NCBI GenBank assembly: GCA_020746835.1
Contig: JAGPNK010000009.1
Location: forward strand, 620,001-684,000
DNA length: 64,000 bases
Direction of reading: 5' to 3'
Source: Stachybotrys elegans
Taxonomy: Eukaryota; Ascomycota; Sordariomycetes; Hypocreales; Stachybotryaceae
A program made the position numbers and the translations under genes. The notes under the pieces were generated by a model, which saw only the letters and a list, made by a program, of their open reading frames with translations, was not told where the DNA came from and did no database searches. This document shows, one piece after another, positions 32,732 through 44,962 of this stretch; position 1 is the first letter of the stretch; every line of letters starts with the position of its first letter.

Positions 32732-33151
32732 CTCAGTTTCTGATGTATTGCGTATAGACTGTGAATGAAGGGTAATTAATGACAGCACCTGGTTCAATGG
32801 TGGGGCAATAGTCATGATGCAGGTTTAGTGGGCAGAACGCTAAAATAAGCCTTCCAGGAGCAGTAAAAATCATTTGAGATATGGGGAAGCCTGAAGCCAA
32901 AGAACACTGGCCGGATATTTATGCCGCGAGATGTGTGTGACAAGTGTCTCACTAATTCTCAAAAGATAAGGGTATCTCATTCGTCTATCATATGCCTTCG
33001 TAATGAATTGCCCTCACCAGTATAAATGTCTATTCCCAATTCACTGTCTGGTTGCCATGACCGAGGGGTCTGCCGTGATTGCAATGAAGGAAGCACATGG
33101 TACGCCCAATGCCCACCGCACCCCCGTACTTATAACAACTCTACTGCCATC
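32732..33151. other. Intergenic region between MDM12 and FAB1
   Basis: 420 bp upstream of MDM12 and downstream of FAB1, both on the minus strand. It is AT-richer around 32830-33010. No gene or repeat seen. Confidence 0.55.
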
Positions 33152-36100
33152 TTAATTCACCTCTGGCTGCTCATCAAATCGTGCTCTACCGTAGCTATGA
33201 GGCAGCCTCGGATCGTTGAATAGGTGCCAGCAGTTGGGAGCCTGGAGGATGTATCTGCAGTGGGTTAGTTTCAGCCGCTGCGTGGCGGGAATCGATGGAT
33301 GGGAACATACCTTGCCATAGCCTCGCGGAATCGAGACTTGTACTCTTTGGGACTTGTCACTGTAGGCCTGTTGCGGCCTCCTCCGGCAAAGCCTCCAGCC
33401 TTGATCCAACTCTCCAGCTTCTTGTCCCAGGTGTATGTTCTGATGCAGTCGATGATGCCAACAACAAGCTCCTTCCTTGCCGAATCAACACCAATCATGA
33501 GAGAGTAGTCCATCACGTCTTGACGAGCCAAGAAGAGGGTGTCGTTCCAGACCGACGCTCTAAGTAGTTTCTTGGAATGCTCTCGCGCAAACAAGGGAGA
33601 GTTGGAGATGAACTCCACCATGTTCTCATCCAGCAACACCTCATTCTGCTCGCCAGTTGACTGAATTTTTCGGTTTCTCATCGACCCCTTGAGATCAAAT
33701 ATGATGGTGGGCACACGGTCGTAGAAGAGGTTTTCTGTAATCAGCAAATCGAGCTTGATATCCGTTCCAGTCACTGGATTCTTGATGAACACCTGGAAAA
33801 AGCCGAGCATCTTGGCAATGACTGATGGCAATTCGTGGAATAGGGCTGCCGCCATAATATTAAAGTAGCCGGGTGCGAAGCGAATAAAGGCCGAGGTTTC
33901 CACGGGGGACAGGGACTACACGTTTGTTAGCCTTGCTTCAATCCATAGGACAGAGTTGCTTACCTTCAAAACCAGTCGATCATCCAGCGTCTTCAAGAAG
34001 ACAGATTTAGTCTTGCCGCCCTTGGAATCCCACTTGAGGCAACGTGAGAGCGATTCAACAATACGATCAGCAACCCCGCACTTTCTACGGAGAGCGTCGA
34101 ATTGCTCTGCATAGAGAATCTTGCATGTCATGGTAGCTGCGCCTTCCTTGAACTGGTACTTCAGGTGAGTACTGGTGACGCGCTTGAGACTCGTCTCCAG
34201 GTCATCTATTGGATAGTCTGCTCCGTCCGAACCCAAGGCTGCCGCTTCGCTTCCACTCGACATCTCCCGCTGTGCCTGCTGCTGTGTTTCTCTGCGTATG
34301 TTGGCCAGCTTGCTCTGATAGTCGTCGCTGCTGAGAGTAAGAGCAATGACGGAGCTCGGCTCGTCTTCGCGCACAATGATATCCGAGTCGACAAAAATAT
34401 GGTCAGTCGGGTTGACGGGGTACTCGAGCGTAGGCCAGCCCGTGGCTGATCGCTCTGCCCAGAAATTTGTCAAGTACTTCATCAAGCTTGTCTTCTGGTG
34501 CTTGGGGAGCTCCAGAGGCAAGTCAGGATTGGGCTCCAGAGCGTCAGCCAGCTCTTTGATGTCAGGAATAAACTCGTCTGGCACAGAAGGCTCAACTTCA
34601 GGGTCGCTGACTCCACCGTCGTCATCAGAGAATATTTGGCTTGTGGTTTGCGTTGCGCTCTCCTCGTTCTCGGCCTTTGACTTCGTCTCGTCGGTCTGGG
34701 AGGGGGGTTCCGGGCGGGCAACTTGCTCCGCTGCTGCCTCTGGTTTGGGCTGATCCTCCGGCGGCTTTGAGGCAGTGCTCACTGACCTCTGCTCCATCTC
34801 GCGATCTGTCGCCTGATCCACAGCGGGCGTTGAACCTTCATAAGCCTCGTTGACATCATCGTAAACCTGGACGATGGCCTTGGTGGTCTGTCTCGGGAGC
34901 ATGGCTCGGGGTCGCTGCTGCAACTTTGCCGCCCGCTGCTTTCGGTCACGGATGCGCTCTTTCTCGAATTCACGACTGAGCTGTTCGAAATGACGAGCGA
35001 GAGTTGACACCTTGGTAGTCTCCTTCTTCTTCACAAGCCGAGGTATGCTGGAAGTTCCAGGCTTTCCTCGTTTGAGGGTTCCCAGGCCCAGTCTCTCGGA
35101 AAGCTTCTTGTCCACCTTCAAGGCACCCTCTGATTGTTCGGATTGATCATCTGTAGGTGAAGGTCTCATTCCCAAGCGACTCGAAGACAATTGCGACCTG
35201 GTTAAGGACCGTGCCGGCTGCGAAATAGCCCTTGTCAGTGGCGGGGAGACGGCTGATCCAGCACGCCTAATGCTGGTATCATGATTGCTGTTGCCATCGC
35301 CCGAAGGATTGGGCTGTATGCCCTGCTCACGACGCAGCTGATCAACTTTTTCAGACAAAGTCTGTCCTTGCGTTTGAACAACCATATCCATAGATGACGG
35401 TCCAGGACCTGTGGGTGAGAGCGGAATCGGTGGCGTTGCCGGCCCTGGCGATGTTGGGGATCTCAAAGGGCTCTCGATGGATCCAGAAGATGGAAGAGGG
35501 GCAGCCAGGTCAAGGGGTTCGACGCGCTGGATGGCCCCCTCTGTAGGGATCTCGATTCTTTCCTCATTCTCCGTGGGAACCGGCTCCTCCTTCTCCTCGG
35601 TGTTGGCAATACTCTCTTCCATATTGGTTTCGGTGTAGTCAGTTGGCTGAGTTGCCTTCTCATCTGTTTCCGAAAAGGACTGGGATGGCCGCTCGTCGCT
35701 ATCGGCGGTGGACGCAGTGCCCTCTGTGGCTGGAGCCCCTTCTGCAGACGAAGTTCCCTCGTTCGAGGCCAGCGATTCTTTTGACTCGTTGTCCGTAAAC
35801 ATCTTCCTCAGTTGCATGATGGTTAGCTGGCGGACGTCTTTGTCGCCGAGAAATTCAGCCTCAAACTCCGCAAAGGTCTGATCCCAGGCACCGGCCTTCT
35901 CCAGCATTTCCCGAACGACCTTATTGAAGGGCACGACCTCATAGTACTTAGAGCGGATGTAGATCTCTTGAAGTCGACCGATGATTTCGGACTGCTCCTC
36001 CTGTGCCTGTTTAGCCAGCTGCTCCAGTTGCGTTCTGCAAAGCTCAGCCTTTTCGGGCAAGACGCTGTCAATTCTGATGCTTTTGAGTCGGGACTTGACT

Positions 36101-39100
36101 GATGTCATAAACTTGACCCAGCGCTCTTCCATCTTGGTAAAGATATCGTTCTTGAGCTTCAGATCATTCGCAACCTTCCACGTAATGCGGGCACGTGGTA
36201 CGATAATCTCGAGGAGGTCGACAGGATCCCAATGTATCCTGATGCGGGTATCTTGAAGACTAAAGTAACGGATGTGGTCTCGCTGGTGATTGTGCGAGCA
36301 GTCTGCGCTTGCCTTCATGCGTAGGCCGCGTCCCCAGAAAAGAAGTTCAAGGTACTTGCCAAAGGAGTACTTGAAGGTTGCTTCAGACATGACAGTCTCT
36401 TCAGTGTCCTTCTTGCAAATTTTGCAGTACGTCCACATTGTGATTCTGTCGCCGAATTCTGTCTGTCTGGCTTGCGAGGTGGGCGAGTGTTCAACAAAGA
36501 CGGTAATGCGTGCTTCGTCATGCACATAGGTTCGATGGTGTTCTACCATCTTGCGCTCGCATCCATTGCAGTTGCAGATGTCGTCTCGGCTGTAGGTCAT
36601 TTCTTCAATGTATGCACCCAGTGTGCAATCGGGCTCTATCCCAGTGTCCACATAGTGTTCATCATAGAAGCTAATGGCCCTCAGATTGGGTTCAATACAG
36701 GGGATCTTCGTCTCGGTGCAGATGACAGAGTAAAGAATGACAATGTTCTGGTGAGAGTAGGGGTCGAAGAGATCCAGGTTCCCTTGAATATATGTTTCCC
36801 ATTGTCGTGTTTGAGTTTGGTAGTTGTAGAGAGCCTTGTCGTACTCGGCATCATGCACAGCATGAAGAATCTCCATCATCTGTCGGGGCCCCTTCTGGCC
36901 AAGGCGTTCGACCATCTCGGGTTTGATGAGCTGGAATTTTTCTGGGCTTTCCTCGGCGTCGGCACTTTCCTCGACTATGTCTTGATCACGAAGACGCTTC
37001 AAGTATAGCAGTCTCCTCTCTTGCTCTCGGGCTTTCATGAGAAGATATGGTTGTGTGAACTTGACGTATGGAGAGGCAGAGAGAATCTTGGTCTCGTATT
37101 TGGCCACCATGTCGCTATAGTATGTTGGCATCGGAACATCGTCTGGCACCTGGCTTTCCGGGGAGGCATGTGCGTTATGCAGTGAGATTTGCCTTATAGG
37201 CTCGGTGCGGGCGGGGTCATCTTGATGGGCCGACGCCGCCTCGTCGGTAAAGCTCGTACTTTCCATGGTGGTTTGAGATGGCAGTTCGCTTTCACTAGAT
37301 GGCTGATTGACGACCAATGGGGGACCATCTGTCACGCTCGGCGCATTTGACATCTTGAAACTGTCGCTCAGCGTCTGGAAGGAGTTCGACAGAGATACTT
37401 CGCCGTTGTCGGGCGCCTCGACAGCTTCGTCGCGCAAGAGACTGGACTCAAGCTTGAGGTTGTAGACCACGTAAACCATGAACTCCACGATGTACTTGAT
37501 CTGGGCCAAGACCGTAGCGTTGGACCCGCGTAGAGCAATGGTGCATCCTAGATCTGGCTTGCAGCCAGAGAGAAAGATGTACGACTTCTTTCTGCCAGGA
37601 TGGTTGTTATTGACAAAAGTCCTGACTTCAAACGCTGCACACTTTCCAACGTGGACAGGCAGCGCCAGCATGTCCAGAGATGAGATGATTTCAGTCTCTG
37701 CGCAGCGGGACACAGCTTCGATGACAGTGTGCTTAACATTGTATGCCACCGAGATATTCGCCTCGGACAGGTACTGCAGTGCGATGCCGGAAACGCCCTT
37801 TTCAGCAAGCAAGAGCTGTGGTCGCAAATTTGTGATGCGCTGCACGACCACCCGCAGGAATTCCTTTTCTTGCTCAATCACCGGCTGCAGACTCATAAAA
37901 TGCTGCTGGTGACGTTGATATTCGATGGGGAACGTCACGAGGACGATGCGGGGGTTGACAATCTTGCGCGGCATGCTCTTCAATGCCAAGTTCTTCGTGA
38001 AGACTACCCCGGACACATATGATGTGTCGCCTGGCTTGCCACCAGGGATCTTTTTCAGTTTGATATAGTGCCTGATGTCCATACCGTCGCCTCGCGTGAC
38101 ATCGGGTGCGACATCGTCCGTCGCCCTGAGAAGGATTGGCACCAGTGCCTTTTGCCACGCCGATGTGTGGGGTATCTGGCTGTCCTCCAGCAGCTGCTGC
38201 AGAAGCCTGTCGACGTGCTTCAGACTGGACTTGTTCAACTCGACCTTGGGCATCTTCTGGAGCTGCAACGAGTCGCTCCTAGTCAACTGCGTGGCGCTCT
38301 GATGCGGCGTATCGACGTTGAAAAGCATCTCTGAAGAGACTGATGGGCCCTTGTACGCGGATTTTGGTCGGGGGGAGGCGAGGTGATGCACACTGCCACT
38401 AACATTGCTCAGGTTCCGACGCCTTGCCGACCTTTGATGTCTGAGGCCGCTGGCAAGATCCTCATAACCACCACGGCCCAGATGGCTCATGCCACTAATA
38501 CTTTTTTCACCTGGTCTGTGGCGATGTTTGCGCGCCGCATTGACAAATGGACCAAAGCTTGATCTTTCCGTCTCAAAGCTTCCAACCTGGACATCGGTGC
38601 TTGACATGGTGGCAAAGATGCTCATTTGCTCATCACCACTTGATTCATCTGACATGTAATCCGCCAGTTCCGGATCGATGATGTTGTCATCGTGGAAAGC
38701 AGGCAGCTTGGGCTTCTTAGCATCCTCATCCGCGATTGTCTTCCTAAATGGAGCCTGCGATTCGGGAGGAGCTATGAATCGGCCCAAGAACCCATGTTTC
38801 GAGTGATGTCGTTTGTGGCCCGCCGACGACGTCGGACGACCCGAGGTCAGAGACTTGAGAGAACGAGAAGATCCCGGGCGGCTGAGAGGCGGGGCATCTA
38901 TCTCGATGACCTGAGAGTTGCGGTTCGACGAGTCTCTAACACGACGGGTCGCAGGTATAGCCATCATGGGCGTGGTGGCAGAACGAGGGTCCTCCGAGTT
39001 CTCCGTAGCAATGCTGTGCTCTTGGCTCACCTTTGGCGCAGGGCCTGCGATGTTGGGGGCTTTGCCCTGGCCTCCGCCAAAGAATCTGGGCATAAAGGAT

Positions 39101-40560
39101 TGCTCGTCGCCAGAATCGTCAGAGCCACTACCGTCCAGACGTCGGCTTATGACCTCAAGACATCGCGTGCACACGCGCAGGGAGCCCTGTACGCCGAACC
39201 TCTCTCCCGAGATGACCACAGTGCACTTAGAATCAAAGATGCAGCCACAGGTGCGGCAGTGATGCTTTCTGCGGAAGGTAGAGAAGGGCGTCTGGCAAAG
39301 AAAGCACTCTTTGACTGTGTCATCCTTCATCCAGAACTCCTTACTTAGCACCTGTCTTCGCATCCTGTCCAGCTGCGCATTCATCTGATCCGAGGCGCCT
39401 TCACGGGTTCGTGCAGTGCCGGGAATTCGATGGTTGCCGGGTCGCGTCTGTTCCTGGGGGGCTTTCGGGGCAAATGAACCGTGATACACGGAATCATGAG
39501 CAGACGAGTTTATGGGGCTCGCTTCAGCAGTGCCTCCGTCAAGTGAGGAGTCTCTGGACTCTGAGTAGGCAGGCGAGCGAGAGCGGGTGATGCGGTCAAT
39601 GACGGCAGGTCTCCTTGGAATATGGTCAGGGGATAGCATGGACGACCCGACTGAAGTGCTTCGAGCCGATCGGATTGACAGCGGCGGTACAGAGGGCGGA
39701 GCGCTGCCTTTGGGAGGACTCTCTGAGCCAGCAGTACTTCCCTCGACGCTGGATGTATCGTCACGTCGGGCCCGCGGGGGCAGCTTCCCTTCCTTGGGGT
39801 CGTATAGATTAGTTTCTACCTGGGACAGGTGAGCTTGGAGATCAACCCGACCCAGGCTCTTCCGACCACTGCTCTGCCCATCGTCGGCTTGTATGGAGCT
39901 GTGGTTAGAGTCTCTGTGCACAGGAGCGGAGGCTACGGAGGTGTCTATGACGGCAGAGCTTGTGCTTTTCGCCTGCAGCGACTGACGACTTGATGTCTGC
40001 GACTTGGAGCCAGGCAACAGGCCGAGCCCACCTGTCTTCGAAGTGATGGAAGAGTGGGTCGAGCGGACATCGACGGGCGAGTGTGCGGATGTAGTAGAGA
40101 CATTGTCTGGGAAATTGCCCTGCTGCGACGCGACAGATGTGTCGATGTGATTGGAGAAAGGATGTGTCTCATCAGAAGGACCATCTTGTTGCACAGACGC
40201 TGAGTCATTCACAGGAGCCTCCTGACTTTGTTTGGAGCCGCCACCGACGCCGACAGCTTCCCTGATACGGCTGTACAACCCACTGAAACCTTGCTGAACG
40301 AGATCGCCGGTAGTGGTCTTGTTCTCGGGGGGCAGCACAGCGCTCGGGGGCGCAGCAAAGTCGTTGAAAATGGTCAGAGAATCCGTGGTCTGGCTGGCCT
40401 CGGTGTGGATCTTGTAGAGCTGAACTTTATCGGCGGTGGATGCAACGGAGACGGAGTTGATGGAATCATGGCGAGCACGGGGGCTGACTGGCGAGTCAGC
40501 CGAGGCAGCAGAGTCGGGGGGCTTCGCGGTGCCGACGCTGGCGGTGCTGATGCTGGCCAT
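33152..40560 (-). CDS. FAB1: PtdIns(3)P 5-kinase Fab1/PIKfyve
   Basis: Three exons (40560-33964, 33915-33311, 33254-33152) give 2434 residues. Domains in order: a long Ser/Pro-rich disordered N-terminus; an FYVE zinc finger near residues 400-480 with RKHHCRTCG, which binds PtdIns3P; a CCT/TCP-1-like domain at about 820-1060 (GIALQYLSEANISVAYNVKH), the docking site for Vac14; a CCR-type Cys/His region (CNCNGCERKMVEHH); an acidic disordered stretch at about 1560-2000; and the PIP5K catalytic domain at about 2080-2420. The kinase keeps TIIFDLKGSMRNRK and DYSLMIGVD and ends RYILQAPNCWHLF. The last two introns are supported because they restore this ending. The enzyme makes PtdIns(3,5)P2 on the vacuole and late endosomes, controlling vacuole size and acidity. 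Confidence 0.93.
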
Positions 40561-41583
40561 GCGGGATGTGTGGGCGAGCGAGGCTCGGTATCGAAGATTT
40601 TAGAGGAGCTTGTGATTGCTGGGTAAGCCGAGGCCAGCGACGGCCAGGGCGGAGGGTGCGGTCGACGCACGCGGAAGGGTCTTTGCTAGAGGGCCGCGGC
40701 GTACCAGTCGTGATGCGGGGCGGTGTTCATATCGTCGAGGTGAGATGGTTGGAAACAATATGGGCAGGAAGTTGGCTGGGAGGTTTGTCGGCTGAGTTGG
40801 TCTGGACCCCAACGAGAGGCGCGACTAGATAAGTAGGAGAGGTATGGAAGTAGGCAGTGGTATGGATAAGGCCGAAGGTTGCCTATCACACTCACACAAT
40901 GACGAAAGGTGGAGAGCAAGTGTCAGACAAGAGCCCGCTGAAGCCGCCAATCACCACAACCAAGACCCCAGGACGATCAGGCTGGGAGTCACTGCCTCAT
41001 TGGCTTGCCCCCCTGCGTTTGAGCTCTTTCGAAGATGTTGACACGGTCTAGAACCGGCCTCTTGCTGTATGATTGCGTCAGGGTACAGAAGGCCTCCAAG
41101 AGTTTGCCTGGGGGTTCAGGATACTTGAAGCTTTAGGGAAGGCTCGTGCAAAAGAGGGTCCTGGTCAGGTATCCAGTACGAGCCTGACGCTTTCAAGATG
41201 GAGTGGGGCTGGGTTGATGCCCCTCCATCGCTCCCACCAATAGTGAGTCGCTGGCGCGTTGCCAAATCGAGGATAGCCCCAAGTACATTAGCCTCCACCT
41301 AGCAACAGACTTTGGTGGAAGCTCTGACCCTGCTGGTGTTTGTCCCGGCAGTACTAGACGCGACCCACTGTAAAAGTCGCGTTCCAATCAATCAATGCTT
41401 TCACCATCTTAGCCCTGAGTTCAACAATGAATTCAAACAGTTGAAGTTCCCTAGCCAATCCATCTATTGAGTCCTTATCACTCTGCCCTCTCATCTCTAT
41501 GACTCACAGCTCTCCCTCATCCTTGAAATGACGGCCTAGAGCGAGAGAGTGTTGTGCTTCTACCTCAGCTCGCTGCCAATCTC
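40561..41583. promoter_or_regulatory. Divergent promoter region of FAB1 and an unrecognised gene
   Basis: About 1 kb between divergent start codons. Close to 41584 there are short upstream frames, 41499-41531 and 41528-41539, that end before the main ATG. No domain-bearing ORF is present. Confidence 0.5.
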
Positions 41584-43725
41584 ATGTCTCCCAGCTCGCC
41601 TGTCATTTCCACGCTGCTGAAGCGTCGAAACCTTGCCGTCGTTCCCAAGGACCAACAGGAGCTCCTTGGCCGCCCCGATGCCTGGGCTGAGAACCGAAAA
41701 GACAGCTCCCATGGCTTGGTGAACGTCCCCGTTCACGTACGCAACTCGGCCAAGGAAGCCTACAAGGCTGGGGCGAAGCAGCAGACCAACGGCGAGCAAC
41801 AGAATCATGCAGTTTCCCCGCCACACCAGAGGTCAACGCGGCCATCACAGCCGGTGGCAAGCACTCCTCCGCAGCAAGAACCCGGCAGTTCACCTCCACC
41901 CAGTTCAAGGCAATCCCGCAGATTTACCCAGATGTCATGGCCCACGACACCTGCTCGCACAGAGTCTCAGCGCCATCTGCCAGATGCAACCCCTAGGATC
42001 GTCAAAACCCCGCAAGGGTTAAGCGTAGCATCGCCTCGTCGACCACCCTCGCGCAAGGCAGCTCCTGCTTTTGAGTTTCAATGTGAAGATGAGGAAGATC
42101 CTAGCACAGACCACGATACCGTGGTTGTGAGGCCTGCTCCAGAGACTCCAAAACCACCAAGCACCCCAGCCCCAGCTTCAAAAGAGACCTATCCCTCACC
42201 CGGGAGAGTGTCCAATGGTCCAGTGACGAGAAGTTCTGCTCGCGCTCTGCAAGCCTCCAAGAGCAAGCCTCAGGTGATAGAGACACCTCCGTGTGCACAA
42301 CCTCCTCGAGTCATCGTGCCAGGAACAGTCATGAAGGAAACCGGAGCCGTGCAGCCGTCTCCAAAACGCAACCATCGGCGAATGAAGCCCATTACCTTTG
42401 ACTTGGATTCTCAAGAGATTCAACAAGCGGTTCGCCTTGCTCCTGCAAAGCTGTTTACGACAGGAGGGGCCTCAGAAGTTGTGACAAGCTCCATCATCCC
42501 AGCTTCGACAGTGGAATCTACAGAGGGGACAACAGTGACAGCACCGCCTGATAAGGGTGTATTGGCTGAAGCCGCGAAGGTCGTCTTAGAGAAGCCGGAC
42601 AGCAGCACAAATGAATCTACGACAACGCCATCATCCACGCTTCAGAGGCCTGTCACGATCATTTCAATCCCTGGTTCCCCCGTTGTTGAAGAAGAAGAAG
42701 CCGCAGCCTCCTCGACGGCGGTTATTCAGCCTGTAGTTGCAACAACCCCTTCAACGGCTGTTTCGGTTACTTCTCGAGCTGCGACTATCGACCCTCAAGC
42801 AATCGCTTCGACATCAAACAACAGAGCCGCTCGTTCTGCAAGCGCAGGACGCAGACGTTCGGCCCTCATTGACATCGCCATACGCGCTGAGGATTTGAGC
42901 CCATTCGACGCATTTGTGGCCGTGTATTCCAAGTACATTGGAGAGTACTCAGGCAGCTTGCGGGCATTCCTCCGCGCCTGCATTTGTTTAGACTATCTCC
43001 GGAAGACACGAGGGCTAAAGGAGGACTTGTACGATGACTTCATTCGCGCATTCCCTACTTACGTGCAGTATGTCAACAAGGCCGGCCCAGGACAAAGCCC
43101 CCTCCCTGCCATTGAATGGTACAATGAGGTCGCAGGGCCCGTCATCTTCCTCGAGCAGATGGTCACCAAGCGTAACCTGGACGCTGTGCTCCATATTTAC
43201 GAAGCGGAAGTGGCAGAGCTTCGGGGCTTCATAGAGGGGCATGCCGAAAGCGACACCGAGGAGATGGTGGAAGAAGTCATGGAGGAAGTCACAGAGGAAG
43301 TCACAGAGGAAGTAGTGGAGGACGTGGCGGAGGACGCGGTGGAGGATGTCGTTTTGGCGACTCCTGGCGGTGTTGTTGATGATCCAATTGATGTAGACGA
43401 CAACACGGATATCGCGAGGCCTGAAAATTGCCCGCCGCGTCATTCGGATGACTCAGAACGACAGAAAGCACCAGTCAACCAGACAGTAAGGCAAGCGTCG
43501 CCTCAACTGGGATCGCCCATGGGACCGCTGCCATCGCAACCGGCTCCTGCATCGAGGCCTGAGACAAGGACTTGCACTCCTCTGGCGTCGCAGTACCTTA
43601 AAAGGTTATCCAAGCGTGCCGGGTCAAAGAGGAGGAGCGAAGAGGACGAGGAGCGTTTTAGGCGGAATATTCGGCGGAAGCTGGCCACGATGCAAGTTCC
43701 GCCAAGCAGCAGTGTGGTGAATTAG
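41584..43725 (+). CDS. Unrecognised, largely disordered protein with a helical core
   Basis: One frame of 713 residues from the first true ATG. I do not recognise the family. The N-terminus (PVISTLLKRRNLAVVPKDQQ) has an ordered, conserved look; residues 60-430 are Pro/Ser/Thr-rich with basic patches and SP/TP sites. A hydrophobic helical segment lies at about 435-555 (FDAFVAVYSKYIGEYSGSL, LRKTRGLKEDLYDDFIRAF, AIEWYNEVAGPVIFLEQMV). It is followed by an acidic Glu/Val repeat at about 563-600 and a basic C-terminus (LKRLSKRAGSKRRSEEDEE) that could be a nuclear localisation signal. The layout suggests a chromatin- or nucleus-associated protein, but this is only inference. No intron is needed. Confidence 0.75.
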   Translation: MSPSSPVISTLLKRRNLAVVPKDQQELLGRPDAWAENRKDSSHGLVNVPVHVRNSAKEAYKAGAKQQTNGEQQNHAVSPPHQRSTRPSQPVASTPPQQEPGSSPPPSSRQSRRFTQMSWPTTPARTESQRHLPDATPRIVKTPQGLSVASPRRPPSRKAAPAFEFQCEDEEDPSTDHDTVVVRPAPETPKPPSTPAPASKETYPSPGRVSNGPVTRSSARALQASKSKPQVIETPPCAQPPRVIVPGTVMKETGAVQPSPKRNHRRMKPITFDLDSQEIQQAVRLAPAKLFTTGGASEVVTSSIIPASTVESTEGTTVTAPPDKGVLAEAAKVVLEKPDSSTNESTTTPSSTLQRPVTIISIPGSPVVEEEEAAASSTAVIQPVVATTPSTAVSVTSRAATIDPQAIASTSNNRAARSASAGRRRSALIDIAIRAEDLSPFDAFVAVYSKYIGEYSGSLRAFLRACICLDYLRKTRGLKEDLYDDFIRAFPTYVQYVNKAGPGQSPLPAIEWYNEVAGPVIFLEQMVTKRNLDAVLHIYEAEVAELRGFIEGHAESDTEEMVEEVMEEVTEEVTEEVVEDVAEDAVEDVVLATPGGVVDDPIDVDDNTDIARPENCPPRHSDDSERQKAPVNQTVRQASPQLGSPMGPLPSQPAPASRPETRTCTPLASQYLKRLSKRAGSKRRSEEDEERFRRNIRRKLATMQVPPSSSVVN
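43257..43355 (+). repeat. Imperfect coding repeat (Glu-Glu-Val units)
   Basis: Repeated GAGGAAGTCACA-like units (12-15 bp) code for EEVMEEVTEEVTEEVVEDV and similar blocks in the unrecognised 713-residue protein. The units drift to GAGGACGTGGCG in the right half, suggesting expansion by slippage. Confidence 0.7.
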
Positions 43726-44343
43726 ACAGGGTCAAGGGAGTCTCGGGAGCTTGGAAGATTGTTGACGGCGATTAAGGAGTAATTATGGGAGTTGGGATGA
43801 AAAATGGCATGACACCACGGCGTTGAAGGAATCGATACCCATCCTCTGGTTGTCTTTATCAGTCTTTATTGGGAGTCACTTTAAGGCAGCATAGCTCGGC
43901 TTAAAAAGCCAATAATGGAGTCATCGACATTGTGAATAACGTGGGAGACGTGTCTATTGTGCGTGTGCAAAAGTTGTATAGGTAGCTAGGCCAGCTGAGC
44001 TTGTCATATCATCGGAGCTCCCTGAGGAGTCGGTCATGGTCTAATTCGTGGCATCCGTGACGTTCATTGTCCCAGGCGTAAGCCTATTCCTGTCTGCAAT
44101 ACCCCACTTCGGTCCGTCTCTGTTGGACGATGTTCTTGTTCCTTCTTACAATCCCAGCTTGGGCGGTGGCACCCTTGCCCATTATCTGTTTCATCACGCG
44201 ATTCCGGCCTGCTCGGATGAGAGATAGAGAGAGGGGTGGTGCGTCTATGAGGTGAATGAGCGGAGCGGCATCGATGAGCGATAGGAGGTTTAGGTTGAGG
44301 TGAGCGTGGCTAGCGGAGGAGACCGTAGCTCTTTGCGTAGACC
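43726..44343. other. Convergent 3' intergenic region
   Basis: 618 bp between the stop codons of the unrecognised gene and the BolA gene. It should hold both 3' ends. No gene or repeat seen. Confidence 0.55.
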
Positions 44344-44962
44344 TCAGGCCTTCAGAGGCTCCTCGACGGCGACTGGTTCGATGACGGGAGCAGTAGCAGC
44401 AGCAGTCTGCTGGGGGGCTGGTGCGACGGACTCGGCCTCCTGAGATGGTTGCTGGTCCTTCTTCTCGATTTTCTCGATTTTCTCGATTTTCTCGAGTTTC
44501 TCGAGTTTTTCGCTCTTCTCGCTGAGAGTCTGCTGCTTCTTCTCCTGGATAGCCTGCTCCTCGGGGGTGAGGGTCCTAAGCTGGAGGGCGTGGATGCCGC
44601 CCTCGCGAGCCATCTCCTCGGTGAGCAGGGCATATACCATCCTGTGGCGGGCGGCCTGCATCTTGGACCTGAAGGCCTCGGAGATGATGACGAGTCTAAT
44701 TGGGTGTCAGAGCGAACGGGATGCATGCATGAATGAGTGGGGATTTACCTGAAGTGAGTCTCCTTGGAGGTGCTTTCTCTCATGGGCTCATGGTGGGCGT
44801 GGCGGTGGGAGTCATTGTAGATTTCCAGGATCTGCGGGTTGAGAGCTGCAGTAATCTAGTCTCATCAGCGGCCGCCCATTGGGGGATGATAAGGGATAGA
44901 GACAATGGAGATGCGCATACCTTGGCTCGAATGACGTCTTCAATTGGGGTATTGGTGCTCAT
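44344..44962 (-). CDS. BolA-family protein with a repetitive C-terminal tail
   Basis: Three exons (44962-44921, 44855-44749, 44695-44344) give 166 residues. The BolA domain (about residues 5-90) is complete: IEDVIRAKITAALNPQ, LEIYNDSHRHAHH with the conserved His cluster, ETHFRLVIISEAF and RHRMVYALLTEEM. BolA proteins work with monothiol glutaredoxins in iron-sulfur cluster transfer and iron sensing. The subtype looks like the Bol1/Uvi31 group, but mitochondrial or cytosolic location is open. The acceptor at 44856-44857 was chosen because only it gives the ITAALNPQ join. The 70-residue tail is unusual: a Lys/Glu repeat (KSEKLEKLEKIEKIEKIEKK) and an Ala/Pro/Val-rich end, coded partly by a 9-bp minisatellite. 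Confidence 0.9.
44462..44520 (-). repeat. 9-bp minisatellite inside the BolA coding tail
   Basis: Read on the plus strand, TTCTCGATT-type units repeat at least three times exactly, then continue as TTCTCGAGT and TTTTCGCTC variants. On the coding strand they give the EKI/EKL triplet repeat. The period is a multiple of three, so copy-number change would keep the frame. Confidence 0.85.

Noticed and set aside
44462..44520. Possible CRISPR-like or regulatory repeat array
   Set aside because: The units are contiguous 9-mers in frame inside the BolA gene, so it is a coding minisatellite.
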